A stretch of 64,000 nt of DNA from positions 124,001 through 188,000 of the forward strand of contig NZ_JAINZZ010000004.1 in assembly GCF_019890725.1 (NCBI RefSeq), in the 5' to 3' direction. Below the pieces are notes generated by a model. It searched no databases. It worked only from the letters and a program-made list of their open reading frames with translations, and was not told the DNA's origin. The first letter of the stretch is position 1, and each line of letters begins with the position of its first letter. The stretch is from Actinacidiphila acidipaludis (lineage in GTDB: Bacteria; Actinomycetota; Actinomycetes; Streptomycetales; Streptomycetaceae). Below are positions 26,696 through 34,429 of this stretch, one piece after another. The translations under genes and the position numbers were made by a program.

Positions 26696-26899
26696 GCGGC
26701 GGCGTTTCTCCCGGAAATCGTGGATGACGTCGCGTCCCTTGCCCCGACGCACACGCCTGCCGGGCGCACTTCCGCCACGGCCTCACCCCATGGTACGGGG
26801 CCGACGGCCGCGCGGGCGCCCGCCGGGGGTCCCGGCCCCCGCATGGGAAGCGCCGAACCGCTGGTGGGAAGGGGCTTCCGCCTGCCAGGATCCTGGTTC

Positions 26900-28135
26900 G
26901 TGTCCATGTCACAGACCCCCGACGCGCCCTCCCCCGCGCCCTCCGACGTCCTCACCCCGCTGAGCCCTGCCGAGGGCGGCGGCCGTCTGCGCGGCGGAAA
27001 CGCGGCACGCCGGGTGCTGGTCCTGATGTTCGCGGCCGCCGTCACCTCCGGCACCGCCGGCCTTCGGCCGGGCTCCGGTCTGTCCGGCGGGCTCTGGCTG
27101 GCCCTGTACGCCGCCGGCTTCCTGCCGGGGTTCTGGCTGCCTCTGCTGGTCGTGCGGCTGTCGTCCCGCCGCGTGGGCCTGGCACCGGTCCTCACCACCG
27201 TCGGCGTGGGGCACTGGGGTGGATCGACCGTGCGCCACGGACGCCTGGTGGTCTTCCGCCAGGTCCCGCTCCTCCCGCCGGTCTGGTTGCTGGCACTGAC
27301 CGAGCCGGCGGTCCCGCTCGGACGGCTGCGGGCGGCGACGGCGGCCGGCTCGCTGCTCTCGGCCGTAAGCGCGGCCGCACTGCTGGCGTGCGGCGGCCCG
27401 GCCGCCGTCGCGGGCTGGGGCGCCGCCTGGGCGGTCATGATGACGCTCGCAACGAGCATCATCATGCCTGGCTCCTTCGTCGCGATGCTGTTCCGGCCGC
27501 CGTCCGGCGGAGCGGCCGGGTTGGCCGAGCTACGGCACGGGCCGGCCGAGCTGGCAGCGGTGCGGGCCCTCGCGGCAGGGCGCCTGACGGCGGCCCGTGA
27601 GGCGCTCTCCGAGCCGTGCGCCGAACCGGGAGCCAGCCGGAGCCTGGCGGAGGCCACCCTCGCTCTCGCCGAGGGCGACGTCGAGGAGGCCGCCCGCGGG
27701 GCACTGCGGGTGTACCGGCAGAGCCGGCGGACCGAGAGGCGGGCGGGAGCCGTGCGTGTCCACGCGCAGGCGCTGGCCGAGGGCATCGCGGCGGGCCGGT
27801 GGACCGCCGAGCAGGCCGGACCGGCCCTGGACGCCGCGGTGGCCGCCCTGCGGACGATCCACCCGAAGCTGCTGAGGGTCTCCGAGCTGCCGGCCACGCT
27901 GGCCACGCTGAACGGCCGGACCCACGATGCGGTCGCCCTGGCCACCAGGGCCGCGGCGATCGCGCCGGACGCGCTCAGCCGGGCCCGTGTGCTGGCGGTC
28001 CGGGCGGAGGTCCTGGCCGCCGCGGGCGACGGGGACGAGGCCCGGAGGGCCCTCACCCAGGCCCGCCGCCTGGCCCCGGGCCTCACCCGCACCGCCCTCG
28101 CCGCGCGCACCGTTGCGCCCGAGGGCACCTCGTGA
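26900..28135 (+). CDS. Membrane protein with C-terminal helical-repeat-like domain, unknown function
   Basis: 411-residue protein divergent from typA. A Pro-rich leader of about 35 residues precedes two membrane helices (VLVLMFAAAVTSGTAG, LWLALYAAGFLPGFWLPLLVV). Two or three more follow up to about residue 205 (PVWLLALTEPAV, SLLSAVSAAALLACGG and AAWAVMMTLATSIIMPGSF). The remaining 200 residues are Ala/Arg-rich helices with TPR-like periodicity and no catalytic motif. The middle loop contains HWGGSTVRHGRLVVFRQVPLLPP. GTG 26900 is preceded by AGGA at a good distance; ATG 26906 is an alternative. I do not recognise the family. Confidence 0.7.
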   Translation: MSMSQTPDAPSPAPSDVLTPLSPAEGGGRLRGGNAARRVLVLMFAAAVTSGTAGLRPGSGLSGGLWLALYAAGFLPGFWLPLLVVRLSSRRVGLAPVLTTVGVGHWGGSTVRHGRLVVFRQVPLLPPVWLLALTEPAVPLGRLRAATAAGSLLSAVSAAALLACGGPAAVAGWGAAWAVMMTLATSIIMPGSFVAMLFRPPSGGAAGLAELRHGPAELAAVRALAAGRLTAAREALSEPCAEPGASRSLAEATLALAEGDVEEAARGALRVYRQSRRTERRAGAVRVHAQALAEGIAAGRWTAEQAGPALDAAVAALRTIHPKLLRVSELPATLATLNGRTHDAVALATRAAAIAPDALSRARVLAVRAEVLAAAGDGDEARRALTQARRLAPGLTRTALAARTVAPEGTS

Positions 28136-28242
28136 AGAGGGTTCCCCGCGCCCGGCTCAAGGGCTGAAGGGGCGAGCGGCGCCGCGCGCCCGGCGGGTCC
28201 GGGGCCCGGTCGCCCGGGGCACCGGGTCCCCTGCCGGGAGGA

Positions 28243-30027
28243 CTACTTCCGGAACCCGATGTTCTGGTACGCCGGGGTCTGGAAGCCGAAGGCTCCCGCG
28301 TTGGCGACGGTGGTGCGCAGCGCCACCACCTCGGGGCGCTGGTAGAGGGGGATGGAGCCGGCGGCGGCCCAGATGCGGGCATCGGCCTCGGCCGTCAGGG
28401 AGCGGGCCTGGGAGGCGTCCAGCTCCGAGCCCGCCCGGCTGAGCAGCTGGTCGATCTGGTCGGTGCCGACCCGGCTGTAGTTCTGCGCGACGGACAGCGA
28501 CCCGTCGGGCGCCGGCACCGGCTTGGCGAAGATCGGCGTGTCGTCGGTGGCCGGGTACGCGCTGCCGGGCCACGAGTACAGCGCCAGGTCGAAGTCGCCG
28601 GCGGCGATGTGGTCCTGGAAGTAGCCGGCGTCGGCGACCTTGTCGATCTCGGTGCGCACCCCGATCACCGACAGCATGCGGGCGATCCGGCCGCCCACGT
28701 CGTCCAGCATCGGCGAGTCCGAAGGCAGCACCATCCGCAGCGAGAGCTGCTTGCCGTCCTTGGCCACCGCCCGGGTGGGCTCGACCACGGTGAGCGTGCC
28801 GGAGGCCGCGCTGCGCCCGGGACCGGCCGCCTTCTCGCCGGTCTTGGCGGGCGACCGCTGCCAGCCCGCGTCGGCCAGCAGCGCCTGGGCCTGCGCCACG
28901 TCGGTCTTGCCGAGCGCCGAGCTGTGGTCGGCGTAGCCGTTCTGGGAGGGCAGCACCAGGTGGTTGCCCAGCGGCTGCGCGGGCAGCCCCAGCGGCTTGA
29001 GCACCGCCGACGCGATCTGCTTGCGGTCGATGGCCCGCGCCACCGCGTGGCGGACCCGCTCGTCGGCCAGCGCGCCGGTCGAGCCGTTGATGGCGAGCTG
29101 CGCGTAGGCCGCGTCGGGCGCCTTGCGCACGCCGACCCCCTTGGTCCTGGTGACCGCGCTGAGCGCGCCGGGGTCGATCTCGGCCACGTCGAGCTTGTCC
29201 GACGCGAGCTGCGCGGCCCGCTGGGCGCGCGGCACCGCGGTGAGCACGAGGGTGTCGAGCTTGGCCCGCTCGCCCCACCAGGAGGGGTTGCGGACCAGGG
29301 TGACCGTGCCGGCCTTGGTGTCCAGGTCCTTGACGGTGAAGGGCCCGGCGACCGCGGGGAGCTTGGTGCGGGCGGTGTCGTTGAAGGCGTCGGCGCTGCC
29401 GGTCACCGAGGTGGGGTAGAGGGGGCTGAACAGCGAGCGCCAGTCGGCGTACGGGGTGGCGAAGGTGACCTTGACCTGGTGGGCGTCGCTGCCCTGGGCG
29501 ATGCCCGAGATCCGGTCGTACCCGGCGTTGCGGGCGGTCCAGAACGCCGCGTTCCTGCCGCCCAGGGCCTTCCACTGGGAGGTGAAGTCGGCGGCGCCGA
29601 CCGGCCGTCCGTCGCTCCACCTGGCCTTGGGGTTGAGGTCGTAGGTGACGACCTGGCGCGGGTCGGTCGAGGTGACCTCCGCCTTGGTGACGAAGTCGCG
29701 GTCGAGCCGGGGGGCGCCGTGCTCGTCGAGGGTGAACAGGTGCGGCAGTGTCGCGGCGGCGATCATCGCGGTGCCGCCGTCGGCGTCGGACTGGTAGGCG
29801 TTGAGGGTGGGGGGCGTCTCGTCGACGGCCCAGCGCATGGTGCCGCCGTCGCGCACACCGGCGCGGGCCACGGTCGCCACGTCCGTGCCGGCGGTGCCGG
29901 CCGCGTGCGTCCCCGAGGAGGAGCAGGCGGCGGTGAGGCTGAGCACGGCCCCCGTGGTGAGGGCCACGGCGACCCGTACCGCCCGTCGCCCGGGCGCGGA
30001 AGCGGTCGCGTTCGTGCTGCGGTTCAT
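28243..30027 (-). CDS. Solitary peptide-type ABC substrate-binding lipoprotein (SBP family 5)
   Basis: 594-residue lipoprotein: basic N-terminus, hydrophobic stretch, lipobox LTAAC with cysteine 35. The mature part has DGGTMRWAVDETPPTLNAYQSDADGG, ARWSDGRPVGAADFTSQWKAL and VAGPFTVKDLD, matching the family but diverging from the three transporter-associated lipoproteins. I chose ATG 30027 because GGAGGTG stands 10 bases upstream; the frame is open to 30075. No permease or ATPase gene adjoins it. It may deliver ligand to one of the nearby importers or act as an independent receptor. Confidence 0.88.
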   Translation of the reverse strand: MNRSTNATASAPGRRAVRVAVALTTGAVLSLTAACSSSGTHAAGTAGTDVATVARAGVRDGGTMRWAVDETPPTLNAYQSDADGGTAMIAAATLPHLFTLDEHGAPRLDRDFVTKAEVTSTDPRQVVTYDLNPKARWSDGRPVGAADFTSQWKALGGRNAAFWTARNAGYDRISGIAQGSDAHQVKVTFATPYADWRSLFSPLYPTSVTGSADAFNDTARTKLPAVAGPFTVKDLDTKAGTVTLVRNPSWWGERAKLDTLVLTAVPRAQRAAQLASDKLDVAEIDPGALSAVTRTKGVGVRKAPDAAYAQLAINGSTGALADERVRHAVARAIDRKQIASAVLKPLGLPAQPLGNHLVLPSQNGYADHSSALGKTDVAQAQALLADAGWQRSPAKTGEKAAGPGRSAASGTLTVVEPTRAVAKDGKQLSLRMVLPSDSPMLDDVGGRIARMLSVIGVRTEIDKVADAGYFQDHIAAGDFDLALYSWPGSAYPATDDTPIFAKPVPAPDGSLSVAQNYSRVGTDQIDQLLSRAGSELDASQARSLTAEADARIWAAAGSIPLYQRPEVVALRTTVANAGAFGFQTPAYQNIGFRK

Positions 30028-30339
30028 GGGGGGACACCTCCGCGGGCCCGGCGGCTCGTACGGTGGCAGCCGCACCGGCCGGGATCCTCATCTGGTCTGA
30101 TGTGCCTTTTGTCGGAATTACACCGCGCTCATGGCATCCCATGGCCGCCGCGGTCCCGGGGCGACCCGCCGCGCGACCACCCCGGACCACCCGTCCGGCC
30201 GACAATCGCCGGTTGCGTTACCACGTCCGGTGGGAATCCGTGCAGGCGTCTTCACAAAGAGTGGTGTGACGCGCAACACTCGCATCCGCGACAGCGAAGC
30301 GTCACCCACCGCACGGCGGCAGATGGTGAGGGCAGTGCC
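30028..30339. other. Divergent intergenic region between solitary lipoprotein and small protein genes
   Basis: 312 bp serving as promoter region in both directions. CCGGAC-N5-GTCCGG at 30182-30198 is a palindrome whose half-sites are those of the cluster A dyads but in the opposite orientation. TCACA-N8-TGTGA at 30252-30269 is another weak dyad. I see no gene and no clear promoter box. Confidence 0.5.
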
Positions 30340-30627
30340 ATGTCCCTGCATGACGACCTGACTTCGGTCCAACGACGGCTCGACGACCTGATGCGCTGCG
30401 TCGCGCGGCTCGACGAACAGGCCGGCGACACCCTCGACATGCGCCGGGTCCGGGCCGACGCGGGCCACCTCCGGGACAGCCTCGCGATGCTGTGCGCCTC
30501 CGCGCCGGCCGCCGCGGGCTCCCGCCCCGTCGAGATGGTCACCGTCTCCGACGCCCCGTACGACCGCATGCTCTGGGTCGACGCCGAGGACGAGGGGCTG
30601 GGCTCGCCCTACCGGCACGCCCCCTGA
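30340..30627 (+). CDS. Small coiled-coil protein, unknown function
   Basis: 95-residue soluble protein. The first 60 residues are an amphipathic helix pair (LTSVQRRLDDLMRCVARLDEQAG and MRRVRADAGHLRDSLAMLC); the tail is polar and ends EDEGLGSPYRHAP. The ATG has GTGAGGG at a good distance upstream. It lies 146 bp ahead of the succinate dehydrogenase operon. Function unknown. Confidence 0.7.
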   Translation: MSLHDDLTSVQRRLDDLMRCVARLDEQAGDTLDMRRVRADAGHLRDSLAMLCASAPAAAGSRPVEMVTVSDAPYDRMLWVDAEDEGLGSPYRHAP

Positions 30628-30773
30628 GCCACCGGCCCGCGCCGGTCCCCTGCCGGGCCGGACCCGGCACGGGCCGCCCACGCACCCGCCCGCCACCGCG
30701 CTTCCCAGCGGGCCGCGCACCTGTCACGCGCGGTGCCGCCGCGCCCCCATCCCCGTCCGTTCGGAGTCACCCT

Positions 30774-31604
30774 TTGGCCACCGGAACCACACCCACCACC
30801 CCCGTCACGGAAGCGAGCGGAGGCCGCGCCCACGGACGCGCCGCGATCGCGGCCCGGCATCTGCGGACCGACCGGTGGTGGGTGCCGCCGCTGGTCACCG
30901 CCCTCGGCCTGGGCGCGTTCATCGCCTACGCCACCTGGCGGGCCTTCGCCAACAGCGACTACTACGCCGCGCCCTACGTCTCGCCCTTCTACTCGCCGTG
31001 CCTGGCCTCGAACTGCACGAGCATGAAGGGCGGCGCCGACTGGCCCCTGTTCGGCGACTGGTGGGGCCTGTCCCCCGCGCTGCTCGTGCTGGTCTTCCCG
31101 CTCGGCTTCCGGCTGACCTGCTACTACTACCGCAAGGCCTACTACCGGGGGATCTGGTGGTCCCCGCCGGCCTGCGCGGTGGCCGAGCCGCACGCGAAGT
31201 ACACCGGCGAGACCCGCTTCCCGCTGATCCTGCAGAACGTCCACCGGTACTTCTTCTACCTGGCGCTGATCGTCGCGGGCATCCTCACCTACGACGCCGT
31301 GCTCGGCTTCCGCGACCCGAGCGGCGACTGGGGCCACATGGGCCTGGGGACCGTGGTGCTGCTGGTCAACATCGCCCTGATCTGGGCCTACACCGTCTCC
31401 TGCCACTCCTGCCGGCACGTCATCGGCGGCAAGCTCCGGCACTTCTCCAAGCACCCGGTGCGCTACCGGCTGTGGAACCGGGTCGGCGCGCTGACCGCCC
31501 GCCACATGCTGCTCGCGTGGTCCTCGCTGATCAGCGTCGGCGTGGCGGACCTGTACGTGTACCTGGTGGCCAGCGGCGCCTTCGACGATCCGAGGTTCTT
31601 CTGA
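30774..31604 (+). CDS. sdhC: Succinate dehydrogenase membrane anchor, Sdh1 type (SdhC)
   Basis: 276-residue integral membrane subunit that anchors the dehydrogenase and passes electrons to menaquinone. About five membrane helices are visible. Conserved polar and cysteine features include SPFYSPCLASNC at 70-81, RLTCYYYRKAYYR at 113-125, PPACAVAEPH at 131-140, QNVHRYFFY at 154-162 and SCHSCRHVIGGKLRHFSKHP from 209. Length and gene order (C-A-B) match mycobacterial Sdh1 (Rv0249c-Rv0247c) rather than the sdhCDAB operon. The start is TTG 30774 with GGAG 7 bases upstream. From general knowledge, Sdh1 of Mycobacterium smegmatis holds a membrane-embedded Rieske-type iron-sulfur cluster; the Cys/His motif here is a candidate site. 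Confidence 0.85.
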   Translation: MATGTTPTTPVTEASGGRAHGRAAIAARHLRTDRWWVPPLVTALGLGAFIAYATWRAFANSDYYAAPYVSPFYSPCLASNCTSMKGGADWPLFGDWWGLSPALLVLVFPLGFRLTCYYYRKAYYRGIWWSPPACAVAEPHAKYTGETRFPLILQNVHRYFFYLALIVAGILTYDAVLGFRDPSGDWGHMGLGTVVLLVNIALIWAYTVSCHSCRHVIGGKLRHFSKHPVRYRLWNRVGALTARHMLLAWSSLISVGVADLYVYLVASGAFDDPRFF

Positions 31605-31605
31605 G

Positions 31606-33555
31606 ATGACGAATGTGGAACGGCACGCGTACGACGTGGTCGTGGTCGGCGCGGGCGGGGCAGGGCTGCGCGCGGCGATCGAGGCGCGTGAGCGCGGGAT
31701 GCGGACCGCGGTGATCTGCAAGTCGCTGTTCGGCAAGGCGCACACCGTGATGGCCGAGGGCGGGATCGCGGCCAGCATGGGCAACGCCAACGAGCACGAC
31801 AACTGGCAGGTGCACTTCCGCGACACCATGCGCGGCGGCAAGTTCCTCAACCACTGGCGGATGGCGGAACTGCACGCCAAGGAGGCGCCGGACCGGGTCT
31901 GGGAGCTGGAGACCTGGGGGGCGCTGTTCGACCGCACCGCCGACGGCCGGATCTCGCAGCGCAACTTCGGCGGCCACGAGTACCCCCGGCTGGCGCACGT
32001 CGGCGACCGCACCGGCCTGGAGCTGATCCGCACCCTCCAGCAGAAGATCGTCTCGCTGCAGCAGGAGGACCACGCCGAGACCGGTGACTACGAGGCCCGC
32101 CTGAAGGTGTTCCAGGAGTGCACCGTCACCCGGATCCTGAAGGACCGTGACCGGGTGGCCGGCGTCTTCGGGTACGTCCGCGAGTCCGGCCGGCTGTTCG
32201 TCATCGACGCGCCCGCGGTCGTACTGGCCACCGGCGGCATCGGCAAGTCGTTCAAGGTGACCTCCAACTCCTGGGAGTACACCGGCGACGGCCACGCGCT
32301 CGCGCTGCTGGCCGGGGCGCCGCTGATCAACATGGAGTTCATCCAGTTCCACCCGACGGGCATGGTCTGGCCGCCGTCGGTGAAGGGGATCCTCGTCACC
32401 GAGTCGGTGCGCGGCGACGGCGGGGTGCTGCGCAACAGCGAGGGCGAGCGGTTCATGTTCGGCTACGTCCCGGACGTGTTCAAGGAGAAGTACGCGCAGA
32501 GCGAGGAGGAGGCCGACGGCTGGTACACCGACCCGGACACCCACCGCCGCCCGCCGGAACTGCTCCCGCGCGACGAGGTGGCCCGCGCGATCAACAGCGA
32601 GGTGAAGGCCGGGCGCGGCACCCCGCACGGCGGCGTCTTCCTGGACGTGTCCACCCGGCTGTCGGCCGAGGAGATCAAGCGCCGGCTGCCGTCGATGCAC
32701 CACCAGTTCAAGGAGCTGGCCGACGTCGACATCACCGCCGAGGCCATGGAGGTGGGCCCGACCTGCCACTACATGATGGGCGGGGTCGACGTGGAGCCGG
32801 ACACCGCGGCCGCCCGCGGGGTGCCGGGCCTGTTCGCGGCCGGTGAGGTCGCCGGCGGCATGCACGGCTCCAACCGGCTCGGCGGCAACTCGCTGTCCGA
32901 CCTGCTGGTCTTCGGGCGCCGCGCCGGCCTGTTCGCGGCCGAGTACGCGGCCGGGCTCGGCCCGGACTCCCGCGCGTCGGCGACCGCGGAGCAGGTCGAC
33001 GCGGCGGCCGCGGAGGTCCTGCGGCCGTTCGGGGCGGCCGAGGGCGCGGGGACGGGATCCGGCGGCGACGGCTCGGGGGCCGCCGCCGAGAACCCGTACA
33101 CCCTGCACCAGGAACTGCAGCAGGTGATGAACGACCTGGTCGGCATCATCCGGCGCGGCCCGGAGATGGAGCAGGCGATGGAGCGGCTGACCGGCCTGCG
33201 GGAACGGTCCAGGCAGGTCGGCGTCGAGGGCCACCGGCAGTTCAACCCGGGCTGGCACCTGGCCATGGACCTGCGGAACATGCTGCTGGTCAGCGAGTGC
33301 GTGGCCCGTGCCGCGCTGGAGCGCACCGAGAGCCGCGGCGGCCACACCCGCGACGACCACCCGGACATGGACCGCCTGTGGCGCAAGGTCAACCTCGTGT
33401 GCGAGCTGGCGGCCGAGCCGCCCGCGGAGGACGCCGGCGCACCCGCGGTCACCCTGCGCCGCCGCCCGATGGACCCGATCCGCCCGGACCTGCTCGCCCT
33501 GTTCGAACGGGACGAGCTGCTCAAATACCTGACCGACGAGGAGCTCGACGCGTGA
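31606..33555 (+). CDS. sdhA: Succinate dehydrogenase/fumarate reductase flavoprotein subunit
   Basis: 649-residue catalytic subunit that oxidises succinate to fumarate with covalently bound FAD. The dinucleotide-binding motif VVVVGAGGAGLRAA is at 11-24, and His46 in KAHTVMAEGG is the expected site of covalent FAD attachment. FIQFHPTG, VTESVRGDGG, the MGGVDV segment and GSNRLGGNSLSDLLVFGRRAG are characteristic. A Gly/Ser-rich insertion sits before the C-terminal helical domain (near residue 480). It starts one base after the sdhC stop and overlaps sdhB by 4 bp, so all three are translationally coupled. Confidence 0.95.
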   Translation: MTNVERHAYDVVVVGAGGAGLRAAIEARERGMRTAVICKSLFGKAHTVMAEGGIAASMGNANEHDNWQVHFRDTMRGGKFLNHWRMAELHAKEAPDRVWELETWGALFDRTADGRISQRNFGGHEYPRLAHVGDRTGLELIRTLQQKIVSLQQEDHAETGDYEARLKVFQECTVTRILKDRDRVAGVFGYVRESGRLFVIDAPAVVLATGGIGKSFKVTSNSWEYTGDGHALALLAGAPLINMEFIQFHPTGMVWPPSVKGILVTESVRGDGGVLRNSEGERFMFGYVPDVFKEKYAQSEEEADGWYTDPDTHRRPPELLPRDEVARAINSEVKAGRGTPHGGVFLDVSTRLSAEEIKRRLPSMHHQFKELADVDITAEAMEVGPTCHYMMGGVDVEPDTAAARGVPGLFAAGEVAGGMHGSNRLGGNSLSDLLVFGRRAGLFAAEYAAGLGPDSRASATAEQVDAAAAEVLRPFGAAEGAGTGSGGDGSGAAAENPYTLHQELQQVMNDLVGIIRRGPEMEQAMERLTGLRERSRQVGVEGHRQFNPGWHLAMDLRNMLLVSECVARAALERTESRGGHTRDDHPDMDRLWRKVNLVCELAAEPPAEDAGAPAVTLRRRPMDPIRPDLLALFERDELLKYLTDEELDA

Positions 33556-34322
33556 GCAGTTACACAGCGCACTTCAAGGTGTGGCGCGGCGACGCGGACG
33601 GCGGCGGCCTGCAGGACTTCCAGGTGGAGGTGAACGACGGCGAGGTGGTCCTCGACATCATCCACCGCCTGCAGGCCACGCAGGCGTCGGACCTCGCGGT
33701 GCGCTGGAACTGCAAGGCCGGCAAGTGCGGGTCGTGCAGCGCCGAGGTCAACGGCCACCCGCGGCTGATGTGCATGACGCGGATGTCGGTGTTCCGCCGG
33801 GACGAGACCGTGACGGTCACTCCGATGCGCACCTTCCCGGTGATCCGCGACCTGGTCACCGACGTCTCGTTCAACTACACCAAGGCCCGCGAGGTGCCCG
33901 CGTTCGTCCCGCCCAAGGGCGTGGCCGCCGGGGAGTACCGGATGGCGCAGCAGGACGTGGAGCGCTCGCAGGAGTTCCGCAAGTGCATCGAGTGCTTCCT
34001 GTGCCAGAACACCTGCCACGTGGTGCGCGACCACGAGGAGAACAAGGAGGCCTTCGCCGGACCGCGGTTCCTGATGCGCATCGCGGAACTGGACATGCAC
34101 CCGCTGGACGCCGCCGAGGAGACCGGGCTGAACCGCGCGGCCTCGGCCCAGGAGGACCACGGCCTGGGCTACTGCAACATCACCAAGTGCTGCACCGACG
34201 TGTGCCCGGAGAACATCCACATCACCGACAACGCGCTGATCCCGCTCAAGGAGCGCGCGGTGGACCGCAAGTACGACCCGCTGGTCTGGCTCGGGTCGAA
34301 GATCCGCCGCCGGGGGCAGTAG
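33552..34322 (+). CDS. sdhB: Succinate dehydrogenase/fumarate reductase iron-sulfur subunit
   Basis: 256-residue electron-transfer subunit. Cys54, Cys59, Cys62 and Cys74 (RWNCKAGKCGSC) bind the [2Fe-2S] cluster. Two further cysteine groups, 145/148/151/155 (KCIECFLCQNTC) and 208/213/214/218 (YCNITKCCTDVCPENI), supply the [4Fe-4S] and [3Fe-4S] clusters. GTG 33552 overlaps the sdhA stop (GTGA). The subunit ends the operon; only 107 bp separate it from the next gene. Confidence 0.95.
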   Translation: MSSYTAHFKVWRGDADGGGLQDFQVEVNDGEVVLDIIHRLQATQASDLAVRWNCKAGKCGSCSAEVNGHPRLMCMTRMSVFRRDETVTVTPMRTFPVIRDLVTDVSFNYTKAREVPAFVPPKGVAAGEYRMAQQDVERSQEFRKCIECFLCQNTCHVVRDHEENKEAFAGPRFLMRIAELDMHPLDAAEETGLNRAASAQEDHGLGYCNITKCCTDVCPENIHITDNALIPLKERAVDRKYDPLVWLGSKIRRRGQ

Positions 34323-34429
34323 CCCGGCACCGGGCCGCCCGGCTGAAGTCGCGCCACGGACGAACCCCACATAGCCTCCGAAAAAGGAGCCACCCGCAGC
34401 GGCGTGGCGCGGCAGCGGGAGGCGGCGCG

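Noticed and set aside
28136..28242. GC-rich gap between the membrane protein and orphan lipoprotein genes as a terminator
   Set aside because: Several short complementary G/C runs exist, but no single stem is strong enough to name.
30252..30269. TCACA-N8-TGTGA before the small coiled-coil gene, considered as a Rex or CRP site for the sdh operon
   Set aside because: Half-site spacing fits neither Rex nor CRP, and it lies more than 500 bp from sdhC.
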